This document shows, piece after piece, positions 25,314-35,075 of a DNA stretch of 64,000 bases; within the stretch, counting starts at the first letter, position 1; every line of letters starts with the position of its first letter. The DNA comes from Desulfovibrio sp. TomC. GTDB taxonomy: Bacteria; Desulfobacterota; Desulfovibrionia; Desulfovibrionales; Desulfovibrionaceae. The notes under the pieces were generated by a model, which saw only the letters and a program-made list of their open reading frames with translations, did not search any database and had not been told where the DNA came from. The stretch is from the NCBI RefSeq assembly GCF_000801335.2, contig NZ_JSEH01000005.1, positions 124,001 to 188,000 of the forward strand. The letters are read 5' to 3'. The translations under genes and the position numbers were made by a program.

Positions 25314-26327
25314 ATGGCAACGAATATTCTGGTTACCGGCGGCGCTGGCTACATCGGCTCCCACACCTGCAAGGCCCTGGCCGCAGCCGGATTTACCCCC
25401 ATCACCTTCGACAATATGGTCTATGGCCACGACTGGGCCGTGAAATGGGGACCGCTGGTGCGCGGCGACATCCTCAACCGGGGCGAACTCGACGAGGTCT
25501 TTGCCGAGTTCAAACCCGTCGCGGTCCTGCATTTCGCCGCCTTTGCCTATGTCGGCGAATCCGTGACCGACCCGGAAAAATACTACCGCAACAACGTGGC
25601 CGGCTCCCTGTCGCTCCTGTCCGCCATGCGCCGGGCCGGCTGCCGCCATATCGTTTTCTCCAGCACCTGCGCCACCTACGGAGCCCCCGAGCGCGTGCCG
25701 CTGACCGAAGACCACCCGACCCGGCCGATGAGCCCCTACGGTACGAGCAAACTCATGATCGAGCAGATGCTCAAGGACTTCGACGCCGCCTACGGCCTGA
25801 CCTACACGGCCCTTCGCTACTTCAACGCCGCCGGGGCCGACCCGGACGGGCAGATCGGCGAAGAGCACAAGCCCGAAACCCATCTCATCCCGCTGGTCAT
25901 CGCCGCTGCCCTGGGCCATATTCCCCACATTGAGGTCTTTGGCACGGACTATCCCACCCCCGACGGCACGGCCGTGCGCGATTACATCCACGTGGCCGAT
26001 CTGGCCGAGGCCCATATCCTGGCCGTCAAACGCCTGCTTGGCGGTGCGCCGAGCGCCACCTACAACCTGGGCACCGGCACGGGTAATTCCGTGCGCGAAG
26101 TCATCAAGGCCGTGGAAGCCGTGTCGGGCAAAGCCGTGCCCGTGGTCGAAGGACCGCGCCGGGCCGGGGATTCGCCGGGACTCTACGCCGACTCCGGGGC
26201 CATTATCCGCGAATTGGGCTGGAATCCTCGCTACATGGATCTCAAGGCCATCGTGGAAACCGCCTGGCGCTGGCACGAGCAAGGGCTGCCCGGCAAAAAA
26301 CATTGCAATCTGCGTAAACCAGGGTAA
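25314..26327 (+). CDS. galE: UDP-glucose 4-epimerase
   Basis: A 337-residue extended short-chain dehydrogenase. The NAD site is GGAGYIGSHT (Gly9, 12, 15), the catalytic pair is Tyr142 and Lys146 in SPYGTSK with the upstream Ser/Thr in FSSTCATYG, and later motifs RYFNAAGADPDG, GTDYPTPDGTAVRDYIHV and YNLGTGTG are textbook GalE. It interconverts UDP-glucose and UDP-galactose, supplying galactosyl units for the glycan made by this locus. AAGGA lies about 9 bases before the ATG. A ComFB protein follows after 35 bases. Confidence 0.96.
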   Translation: MATNILVTGGAGYIGSHTCKALAAAGFTPITFDNMVYGHDWAVKWGPLVRGDILNRGELDEVFAEFKPVAVLHFAAFAYVGESVTDPEKYYRNNVAGSLSLLSAMRRAGCRHIVFSSTCATYGAPERVPLTEDHPTRPMSPYGTSKLMIEQMLKDFDAAYGLTYTALRYFNAAGADPDGQIGEEHKPETHLIPLVIAAALGHIPHIEVFGTDYPTPDGTAVRDYIHVADLAEAHILAVKRLLGGAPSATYNLGTGTGNSVREVIKAVEAVSGKAVPVVEGPRRAGDSPGLYADSGAIIRELGWNPRYMDLKAIVETAWRWHEQGLPGKKHCNLRKPG

Positions 26328-26362
26328 CAACGTACCAAACAGCGGCACTCTGCGGAGGTACT

Positions 26363-26638
26363 ATGGACTTTGGCGCACTGGGGCTCGATTTCCATTCCAT
26401 CCGCAATCGCAATGAAGAGCGGGTTCTCCGTCTCATTCCCGAGGTGCTGGCCGAGTTTCGCCACTATTGCCCGTCGTCGACGGATATCGAGGATATCTAC
26501 GCCCTGACGCTCAACAAGCTCCCGGCCCGCTACGCCCAGGCCGTGTCCCTGGTCATCCAGGAGCCCGTCAGCGACGAGATGATCCGCGAAACCTTGCGCG
26601 ACGCCGTCTGCACCGTCAGGAGCCGGCCGAATTGTTGA
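26363..26638 (+). CDS. ComFB-domain protein
   Basis: A 91-residue helical protein matching the late-competence ComFB family: NRNEERVLRLIPEVLAEF, then CPSSTDIEDIYALTLNKLPARYA and VSDEMIRETLRDAV. It is named after the B. subtilis comF operon, but most members lie outside competence loci; recent work, cited from memory, reports that ComFB-fold proteins bind cyclic di-nucleotides. Here it is the last gene of a glycan operon, directly after galE, with ggaggt before the ATG. A plausible role is to sense cyclic di-GMP and adjust polysaccharide synthesis, but that is inference. Confidence 0.88.
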   Translation: MDFGALGLDFHSIRNRNEERVLRLIPEVLAEFRHYCPSSTDIEDIYALTLNKLPARYAQAVSLVIQEPVSDEMIRETLRDAVCTVRSRPNC

Positions 26639-26665
26639 AGCCGCTCGGGGCCTAAACAGCCGCCC

Positions 26666-26687
26666 GGTCCGGGAGATTGGCCGGACC
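26666..26687 (+). terminator. First of two related hairpins after the ComFB gene
   Basis: Stem ggtccgg (26666-26672) with ccggacc (26681-26687) around loop gagattgg. It starts 28 bases after the ComFB stop. The same loop and arms recur 65 bases on. It probably helps end the glycan operon, which faces the convergent GT39 gene. Confidence 0.6.
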
Positions 26688-26730
26688 CCGAAAGCGGCGA
26701 TGCGCCTCGCGCGGGGACAGCCAAGCGGCC

Positions 26731-26760
26731 GTCCGGTCCGGGAGATTGTCCGGACCGGAC
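26731..26760 (+). terminator. Second related hairpin after the ComFB gene
   Basis: Perfect 11-base arms (gtccggtccgg 26731-26741, ccggaccggac 26750-26760) around loop gagattgt, which differs from the first copy at one base. Its right arm runs directly into a 14-bp tandem repeat. Confidence 0.6.
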
Positions 26761-26844
26761 GGCCTGCCGGACCCGGCCTGCCGGACCCGGCCTGCCGGAC
26801 CCGGCCTGCCGGACCCGGGCAACCAGACCCCGGCAATCAGACCC
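26761..26844. repeat. 14-bp tandem repeat array
   Basis: Four perfect copies of ggcctgccggaccc (26761-26816) are followed by two decayed copies (gggcaaccagaccc, cggcaatcagaccc; 26817-26844). It is noncoding and lies between the converging ComFB and GT39 genes. The repeat shares its ccggacc core with the two hairpins upstream and probably arose from them by slippage. Confidence 0.85.
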
Positions 26845-26926
26845 GGGCGACGGGCTGCGTCCCCCCCGCCGGCCATGGCTGCGCCTTCCTCTGTTTCATC
26901 CCGTCTTCCGGCCGTTTCTGACGCCG

Positions 26927-29323
26927 TCACTCCGAGGGGCTGTCCGGCGTCTGCGCTGGCGGCTGTTGCCGGTTGATGCGCAGCACGGTGCAGGCCGCAG
27001 CCAGGGGGCGTCCATCCTTCGGGGCAAAGGTCGCCTGCGGGCTGTCCGGTTGTTGATTCCACTTGTCAAAACGCAGTTCCAGCACATTCTCCCCGGCCTG
27101 TCCCAGGGCCGTTATGGTCTGTTCCGTGAATCCGGCGAGCCAGGGCTGGGCCGGCAGGTCCTTGGCGGAGGCTATGGGTGCGCCGTTTAGGACATAGGCG
27201 ACGCCCTGCCCCGGGATGGGGTTGTTGCAGGCCGCCTCGATGGTGATGGGTTCAGGGGCCGAAAGGGTAAACTGAAAGCGGGTGGCCGGACCGGAGGCCC
27301 ACCGGTAGGCCGTCGTCCCATCGTGTTCAAGTGCCCCCAGCGTTGTATCGATGACCAGGCTGCTCGAAATGAATCGCTCCGTGGCGACGTCATTGGCGTA
27401 CAGGGTCAGGCCGGTCCATTGCAGCGTGTCCATCGAGGGGCCGGTCATGCCGGCCGGCGGGGTGGGATTGTCCAGTTGCAGGCGAAGCCGCAGCCGGCTG
27501 TAGGGAGCCTTCCTGACAAGAAGGAAGCTTTTGCGGGTGGAGCCGTCCGGTCCGGCGCTGACAACAACAGGGGTCAGGGGCTCATCGTCAAAGGCGCAGG
27601 CGGCGGTCAGGCGGCCGCCTGCGGCCGCATTGCGATACGACAGGCTCCCGGCCAGCAGGGACGGGGCTTTTTGGGCATCGGCGCAGGCAAACTCGTATTC
27701 CACGATGCCCGGCCGGGCCGGATCAAGGACCCGGACCCCTTTTTCAAAGTACGGGTGCAGGGTCACATTGTGCAGGCGGCTGGCCTGGCTGAAAAGCTCC
27801 CTGGGGGCGCTTGTCAGGGTGCGGGTGGTCGGCAACTCGGCCAGGGCCGGCAGCGGGCTGTGCGGATAGTGGAAGCTGTAGCGGGTCAGGGGCTGCAACG
27901 GGGTGATCGGGACGGCGGCAACCGAGGCGGGTGGGCCGAAGTACTGGAGGAATTCCTGCTCGGTGGCCCCGAAATGGGCAAAGTCGCCGAAACTGACAAA
28001 GGTCACGTCAACGGGCGTGTTGGCGGCCAGATCGGGAGAATGCGTGAAGGGATCGGGGACGGCATACTGTTTTGTGTACCAACCGATGCAGTCCGCCAGG
28101 GAGCCGTCGGAAAAGACCGTGACGGCCTTGGGATCGATATAGCGTCCGGCAGCCTGGGCCAAGGGCTGATAGCTTGCGGTGTAATGGTATTGCTTTGAAA
28201 AGACCGCGCTGTTGGCCGTGAAGAAGTACACGGTCCCAGCCAGGGCGATCACGATGGCCGCCGCCGGGCCTACGGTTGGGCTTTTGGTCGCCTTTTCAAG
28301 GAGGGCGCAAAGTCCCGTGGCCGCGAAAAGCAGCAGGACGGGGCTCAGAAACAAAACATGCCAGGGGTTGAAGTAGGATGCGTAGCGTTTAAGCGTCAGG
28401 ACAACGATGGGCGTTGCAATATAGATGAGACAGGCAAGGGTGAGACGTCTGTCGACCCGGTATGAACGGAACATGCCGACAACGATGCAAACGATGAGGC
28501 TGCTGCTGACCGCAAGGCTGGAATGAAAGGACAGGTCCTTGGGGAACATCGTGGCCGGACCAAGGCCGTTGGCAATGTTTTTCAGGCATTCCAGAAACGT
28601 GGCAGCCATCGTGGCCTGGGCGGGTGCGGCAAAGCCTGCGACATGGGCCAGGAAAAAGGGGGCGAGCAGGCCTGCGACCAGGACGCCAAATCCCGCCGCA
28701 GCAATCCCTTCAGACCAGTTCGTTCGTCTGTCGTAGGCCAGCCGCCAGAACAGGAAGACGCACAGTTGGGCAAAAAGGATGATCAACCCGGAGAAATGAA
28801 ACAGCACAAAGCCCAGGTTGCAGGTCAGCAGGGCAAGGCCGTCGCGGCGCGCGCCGCCTTTGAGGTAGCGCAGGAGAAACCCAAAGGCCATGCAGGAAAA
28901 GAGCACGATCAAGGCATAGGGGCGCACGCTCCGGGAGACGAACAGGTTCATGGCGCTGACGGCCAGCAGAGAGGCGGCCACCAGACTCGGGCCTTGGCCG
29001 AACAAGGGAGCGAAGTACCGGCCGACGGAGGCCACGAGGGCCACGCCGCACAGGGCCGGGATCAGGCGCAGGGCCAGTTCGCTTGTGCCCAGGCCGAGGA
29101 ACAAGGTCCCCAGCAGCGTGAAATAGGGCGGATGGAAGTCACAGCGCAAGGCGCGTTCGATGACCGAGGCAAAACCATATTGGGCATTGAGCGGGACAAG
29201 GATTTCGTCCCACCACAGTGGGCAGCTGTCCAGATGGTAGAAACGCAGGACCAGGGCCGCCAGCACGGCGACCCCCAGGGCCAGGGCCGCGGGATTGGCG
29301 GAAAAGCGATTTGATGTGGGCAT
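26927..29323 (-). CDS. GT39/PMT-family membrane glycosyltransferase with long C-terminal soluble domain
   Basis: A 798-residue protein. The first ~460 residues have about ten membrane segments. The first periplasmic loop carries the family Asp-Glu pair, Asp39-Glu40 in CPLWWDEILVP, as in dolichyl/undecaprenyl-phosphate-sugar transferases (PMT, ArnT-like). The C-terminal ~330 residues are soluble and beta-rich, with two sandwich-like segments (about 520-680 and 690-790), probably periplasmic. Enzymes of this type move a sugar from a lipid carrier onto a protein, lipid or glycan outside the inner membrane. It is convergent with the glycan operon. ATG 29323 is chosen because the first helix follows at once; no clear ribosome-binding site is visible, so the start is moderately sure. 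Confidence 0.85.
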   Translation of the reverse strand: MPTSNRFSANPAALALGVAVLAALVLRFYHLDSCPLWWDEILVPLNAQYGFASVIERALRCDFHPPYFTLLGTLFLGLGTSELALRLIPALCGVALVASVGRYFAPLFGQGPSLVAASLLAVSAMNLFVSRSVRPYALIVLFSCMAFGFLLRYLKGGARRDGLALLTCNLGFVLFHFSGLIILFAQLCVFLFWRLAYDRRTNWSEGIAAAGFGVLVAGLLAPFFLAHVAGFAAPAQATMAATFLECLKNIANGLGPATMFPKDLSFHSSLAVSSSLIVCIVVGMFRSYRVDRRLTLACLIYIATPIVVLTLKRYASYFNPWHVLFLSPVLLLFAATGLCALLEKATKSPTVGPAAAIVIALAGTVYFFTANSAVFSKQYHYTASYQPLAQAAGRYIDPKAVTVFSDGSLADCIGWYTKQYAVPDPFTHSPDLAANTPVDVTFVSFGDFAHFGATEQEFLQYFGPPASVAAVPITPLQPLTRYSFHYPHSPLPALAELPTTRTLTSAPRELFSQASRLHNVTLHPYFEKGVRVLDPARPGIVEYEFACADAQKAPSLLAGSLSYRNAAAGGRLTAACAFDDEPLTPVVVSAGPDGSTRKSFLLVRKAPYSRLRLRLQLDNPTPPAGMTGPSMDTLQWTGLTLYANDVATERFISSSLVIDTTLGALEHDGTTAYRWASGPATRFQFTLSAPEPITIEAACNNPIPGQGVAYVLNGAPIASAKDLPAQPWLAGFTEQTITALGQAGENVLELRFDKWNQQPDSPQATFAPKDGRPLAAACTVLRINRQQPPAQTPDSPSE

Positions 29324-29437
29324 AGCGTGTTGCGGGTAGCCGAGCCGGGTTTGAGGGAGTGGACGCAGACAACCGAAGCGAACCCGGAAGCCGCCGCCAG
29401 GGGAACGGTGCACCAGTGGGCGGGAGAAAACCGGCGC

Positions 29438-29827
29438 TTAGCGCGGTTTTGTCGCCTGGCGTCTGTCGTAGACGGCGCGGATGGCCCCTTCCAGTTCGTC
29501 GGTCGGGCAGGGTTTGAGCAGGTAATCGGCTGCGCCGCCGGCGATCATGGCCGAGGCGATGTCCACCGAGGCATGGCCGGTCAGGACCAGGACTTCGGCT
29601 TCGGGGCAGGCGGCGCGCAACAGCGGCAGGGCCTCCTGGCCGGACAGGCCCGGCATTTTGACATCCAGGACAATGACGTCGCAAGGGGCGTCGGCCAGCA
29701 GGGCCAGGGCTTCGTTGCCCCCCCCGGCCGTGCGCACGGTAAAGCCGTGCCGGCCGAGCAGCTTGGCCAGGGTGTCGCGGAATCGTTCTTCGTCGTCGAC
29801 GATGAGGACGCGGATGGAATCGGCCAT
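29438..29827 (-). CDS. Single-domain response regulator
   Basis: A 129-residue receiver-only protein. Acidic residues are Asp11-Asp12, the phospho-acceptor is Asp55 in VIVLDVKMPG, Thr is in VLTGHAS and Lys is Lys105 in YLLKPCP. There is no output domain. It is the last gene of a minus-strand signalling run, 91 bases after a small sensor kinase that is its likely partner. ATG 29827 is the first start that directly precedes the receiver strand. Confidence 0.93.
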   Translation of the reverse strand: MADSIRVLIVDDEERFRDTLAKLLGRHGFTVRTAGGGNEALALLADAPCDVIVLDVKMPGLSGQEALPLLRAACPEAEVLVLTGHASVDIASAMIAGGAADYLLKPCPTDELEGAIRAVYDRRQATKPR

Positions 29828-29918
29828 GGGACGTCTCCGTGGGCGGTTGCGGATTGGCGGCATTGTTCGGGCGGGCGTACAACGAACAGCGGCAAATCCA
29901 CAGGCGGTTGCGGTTGGT

Positions 29919-30839
29919 TTACAAGGGCAGGGCCACAGTGAAGGTTGCGCCCTGGCCGGGGGTGCTTTGGGCGGTCAGGCTGCCGCCCAGGCGGGCGACG
30001 ATGCCGTGGGAAACGGACAGGCCAAGCCCCGTGCCTTTGCCGGGTTCCTTGGTGGTGAAAAAGGGGTCGAAAATTTTGGCCATGTTTTGCGGCGGGATGC
30101 CGCAGCCGGTGTCGCGCACTTCGATCACGGCCTGTCCGTCCCGGCGGCAGGTGGCCAGGGTGATGGCCCCGCCTTTTGGGGTGGCGTGCAGGGCGTTGGT
30201 CAGGAGATTCAAGATGACCTGTCGCAACAGCGGCACGTCGGTGCGCACCGGGGGGAGGGCAGCGTCGTAGTCGCGGACAATGGCCACCCCCCGGCCCAGG
30301 GCGTCGCGTTCGACCAGCAGGGCCATGTCCTCGATGACCCGCTCCAGGGCTTCTTCCTGGAGGACGGGTTCCATTTTGCGGGCGAAATTTAAGAGCTTGT
30401 GGGTGATCTGCCGGCAGCGCGCCACCTGCTTGCCGACCTGATCCAGGCTGTCGCGGATATCGGCCAGATCGCTCGGGTCGGGGCAGCCGGTTGGTCCGAA
30501 GAGTTCCCGGGCCAGATCAATTTCCTGGGTGATGATGGCCAGGGGGTTATTTATTTCGTGGGCAATGCCGGAGGACAGTTCGCCGATGGCGGCGAGTTTT
30601 TGGGATTGCAGCAGGCGCAGGTCGAGGTCGTGGAGCTTTCGCTCGCCGCGGCGCACCCGCCGGGCCAGGACCAGGGCCGAGCCAATGCAGACCATGCCGG
30701 CAAACAGGGCCAGGGCCACGCCGGCCAGGGGCGGAGCGGCCAGGGCCGAGAGCACGGCCGCGCCGGCCAGGAGCGGAGCCAGCAGGGTGTGGGGCCACAG
30801 CGGCGGGCTGGGGTCTTCAGGACGGGCGCTGGGATTCAT
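29919..30839 (-). CDS. Membrane sensor histidine kinase (short, NtrB-like core)
   Basis: A 306-residue kinase. Two hydrophobic segments at residues ~15-60 form a hairpin with almost no periplasmic loop, so it probably senses within the membrane or cytoplasm. The core has the His box ELSSGIAHEINNPLAII, N-box LNLLTNALHATP, G1 VRDTGCGIP, F-box [23 protein letters not shown] and an intact C-terminus, all of the NtrB/ZraS-like HisKA class. Its ATG (30839) lies 23 bases inside the end of the preceding regulator gene, implying coupling. It is flanked by single-domain regulators on both sides. Confidence 0.9.
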   Translation of the reverse strand: MNPSARPEDPSPPLWPHTLLAPLLAGAAVLSALAAPPLAGVALALFAGMVCIGSALVLARRVRRGERKLHDLDLRLLQSQKLAAIGELSSGIAHEINNPLAIITQEIDLARELFGPTGCPDPSDLADIRDSLDQVGKQVARCRQITHKLLNFARKMEPVLQEEALERVIEDMALLVERDALGRGVAIVRDYDAALPPVRTDVPLLRQVILNLLTNALHATPKGGAITLATCRRDGQAVIEVRDTGCGIPPQNMAKIFDPFFTTKEPGKGTGLGLSVSHGIVARLGGSLTAQSTPGQGATFTVALPL

Positions 30840-31209
30840 GGAGGGTTTTTCGCTCGTAGGCCTTGTTGGCCTTTTCCAGCAGTTCTCCGAAATCCACGGG
30901 TTTGAGCACGTAGTCGTAGGCCCCAAGCGACATGCCCTGCATGCCGGCTTCCACCGAGGCGTGGCCGGTCAGGATGATGACCTCGACCAGGGGGTGCCGT
31001 TTTTTGATCTCCTGGAGCACGGTCAGTCCGTCCATGCCGGGCATCCGCATGTCCAAAATGACCACGTCAAAGGGCTCCCGGTCGAGCAGGGCCAGGGCGT
31101 CGGGGCCGTTTGAGGCGGCGGTCACCGGGATCTGGCGGTAGGTGAACCGTTTGACCAGGGTTTCGATGAAGTCGGTCTCGTCATCCACGGCCAAGACGCG
31201 AAGTCCCAT
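30817..31209 (-). CDS. Single-domain response regulator
   Basis: A 130-residue receiver-only protein starting MGLRVLAVDDETDF. The phospho-acceptor Asp lies in VVILDMRMPGMDG, Thr in IILTGHAS and Lys in YVLKPVDFGELL. A short charged helix ends the protein. GAGAGG lies about 5 bases before the ATG. It sits between the dCache-like sensor kinase (31327-32979) and the small kinase, overlapping the latter by 23 bases, so it could take phosphate from either. Confidence 0.93.
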   Translation of the reverse strand: MGLRVLAVDDETDFIETLVKRFTYRQIPVTAASNGPDALALLDREPFDVVILDMRMPGMDGLTVLQEIKKRHPLVEVIILTGHASVEAGMQGMSLGAYDYVLKPVDFGELLEKANKAYERKTLHESQRPS

Positions 31210-31326
31210 CTGTACCTCTCTCCAGGCGGTTGGCTGTTGCGCCTGCGGCGTCGGGCTGTTTGCGTGTTGCATGGGTATAGGGCTGCGGCGTTGGTTGCAG
31301 GTGGCGTCCGGGGTTGGGCAAAATGG

Positions 31327-32979
<1,653 letters not shown>

Positions 32980-33046
32980 GGTATGGCCTCGTGGAGTTGT
33001 GAACGCGGGAGCAATGATAGCCCAGGCGAGTTGGAGACGCAAAGGC

Positions 33047-34825
33047 TCATGCGGCCGCCTGGACCAGAGGAACGGTGATGCTCACAGCGACGCCGCCGCC
33101 TTGGCGGTCGTGGATGTGGATGGTCCCGCCGTGGTGTTCGACCACGGCCCGGGAGGCGGCCAGGCCGATGCCCAGGCCTGGCATCTTGCCGGTGGTGACA
33201 TCGCCAAGCTGGTGGAATTTTTCAAAAACAGCCTCGCGCATCTCTGGCGGAATGCCCAGGCCGGTGTCTTCGATGGAGATGACGGCCATGTCGCCGTCGC
33301 GTCGGACCCGGCAGGCGATGTGCCCGGAGGGCGTGAATTTGACGGCGTTGGACAGAAGCTGGCCCAGGACAAAGAGCAGCCGCTCGCGGTCGCAGCGGAG
33401 GAGCGGAAAATCGTCCGGGATGTCGCGGACAAAGACCAGTCCTTTGTGGGCCATGGCGCCGGCATGGTCGGCCGCCGCCTGATCCACCACTGCCGCAGCC
33501 GGGACAGCACCCAGGGACAGGGGCATCTCGCCGGATTCCAGGGCGGCCAGTTCCAGCAGGTTGTCGATCAAGCCGGACAGATGACGGCCCTCGTCCAGCA
33601 TGATGGTCAGGTTGGCCCGGGAGCGGGCGATTTCGGCGGCCAGTTCGGGTTCGGCCGCGATCATCTGGGTGAAGGCGTCCCGTTCCAGGCGCTTGCGCAT
33701 GACCTGGGCAAAGCCGACCATGGAGGTCAGCGGGGTTTTAAGCTCATGGGAGATCAGACTCAGGAAATCGGATTTGACCCGGCTTAAATCTTCGGCCCGT
33801 TTCCTGGCCTGACGGGCTTCGCGTTCCTTGGCGGCCAGATCGGTGATGGTATTGCGCAGATGGCGCTCCATGCGGGCCAGATCAGCCGCCACCTCGCGGA
33901 ATTCCCCGTCATAGGCGGCAGGATCGAGGTTGCCGGCCTCGCCCCGGGCCACCCGGCGGGCGTGGCGGCCAAGCTCGGCCAGGGGTGAGGCCACGAAGCG
34001 GAAAAGCCCCCAGGCGGCCAGGGCCACCAGGGCAAGGACCGTCAGCTGGATGGCGGCCACGACCAGACTGGTGGTCCGGCTGATCTGGAGGCGTTTGGCT
34101 TCGTAGCGGGCCCGCAGGTCCTCGGTGACCGGCTCCAGAGCCCGGGCGGCGGCCACAAATCCGGCCTTGGGCGAACTGTCGTCCGAAAGGCGGCCGGCAT
34201 AGGCGGTCAGGGCCGCCAGATATTGCGACAGCACCCGATCTGCCTCGCCAGGCGGATCACCGGCCGCCCGGGCGGCGTCGCGCAGACGTTCGACGTCTCG
34301 CTCCAGGCGTTTGTAGTCGTCGGGAGTGCCCGAAGCCAGCCAGCGTTTTTCCAGGCGCTCCAGGTGTTTGATTGCCGCTGTCAGAGATGGCTGGAGAGCG
34401 GCCAGATTTTCCAGGGCCTGGGAGCCTTCCAGGTAGCGGGTGGCCGGATCGTCCGGCACTGTCGCCTGGGGGCTGCCGGCCATGGCCACAAAGCCGGTCA
34501 GATAGTTGTGCAGATGGGTCAGGGCGGCATCGCACAGGGGATCGTGGTCGGGGTCCAGGCTGCGGATGGTTTCGATGGCCGCGACGGCGGCCTGCTGGTG
34601 GCGGCGCACGGCGGCCAGGGCCTCGGGATCATGGCGCAGAAAGTAGTTTTTTTCCTGCCGGCGCATCTCCAGGGCTTCGATGCGGGCGGCGACGGCCAGT
34701 CGCTCCAGGGTCAGGGTGCGCTCGGTGAGGCTGGTTTCCAGGAAATCCACGGCAAAGATCAGGATGAATCCTGCCACAATACAGCCGCACAGCGTCTTGA
34801 GCTTCCCTTTGACGCTTAGGGCCAC
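33047..34825 (-). CDS. HAMP sensor histidine kinase with helical periplasmic domain
   Basis: A 592-residue protein. N-terminal helix (GCIVAGFILIFAVDFL), then ~220 mostly helical periplasmic residues beginning ALEMRRQEKNYFLRHD, a second helix (SLVVAAIQLTVLALVALAAWGLF), HAMP and a short coiled coil. The kinase core has SDFLSLISHELKTPLTSMVGFA, QLLSNAVKFTPSG, IEDTGLGIP and MPGLGIGLAASRAVVEHHGG. The RQEKNYFLR segment is the start of a four-helix sensor bundle seen in several chemosensory proteins. The start is GTG 34825 with GGTGAG upstream. No regulator gene is directly coupled; the next kinase gene begins 67 bases downstream. Confidence 0.9.
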   Translation of the reverse strand: MALSVKGKLKTLCGCIVAGFILIFAVDFLETSLTERTLTLERLAVAARIEALEMRRQEKNYFLRHDPEALAAVRRHQQAAVAAIETIRSLDPDHDPLCDAALTHLHNYLTGFVAMAGSPQATVPDDPATRYLEGSQALENLAALQPSLTAAIKHLERLEKRWLASGTPDDYKRLERDVERLRDAARAAGDPPGEADRVLSQYLAALTAYAGRLSDDSSPKAGFVAAARALEPVTEDLRARYEAKRLQISRTTSLVVAAIQLTVLALVALAAWGLFRFVASPLAELGRHARRVARGEAGNLDPAAYDGEFREVAADLARMERHLRNTITDLAAKEREARQARKRAEDLSRVKSDFLSLISHELKTPLTSMVGFAQVMRKRLERDAFTQMIAAEPELAAEIARSRANLTIMLDEGRHLSGLIDNLLELAALESGEMPLSLGAVPAAAVVDQAAADHAGAMAHKGLVFVRDIPDDFPLLRCDRERLLFVLGQLLSNAVKFTPSGHIACRVRRDGDMAVISIEDTGLGIPPEMREAVFEKFHQLGDVTTGKMPGLGIGLAASRAVVEHHGGTIHIHDRQGGGVAVSITVPLVQAAA

Positions 34826-35011
34826 GCGCGCTCACCAGTGTTTGGCACGTCCGTCTCCCTGGCCATGGCAGGCCGTTTTCGGTTGGCGCACAACAGGCGG
34901 TAGCGGCCCGCCAGCGGATCCGTCGGACGGGATGCCTCAACTTAGCTGATGCCGGCCGGGTTTGCCAGTCTATTGTGCCGGGTTTCACATATACAGGCGG
35001 CCCAGGCAGGA

Positions 35012-35040
35012 GTCCTGGCAGGGACGAACCCTGCCAGGAC
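35012..35040 (-). terminator. Hairpin after the MsrA-MsrB gene
   Basis: A perfect 12-base stem, gtcctggcaggg (35012-35023) with ccctgccaggac (35029-35040), around loop acgaa. It lies 36 bases past the stop codon on the minus strand. There is no T-run in either direction. Confidence 0.65.
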
Positions 35041-35075
35041 CGGGTGAGGCGGGAAAGGGAGGCAGGCGGGGACGC

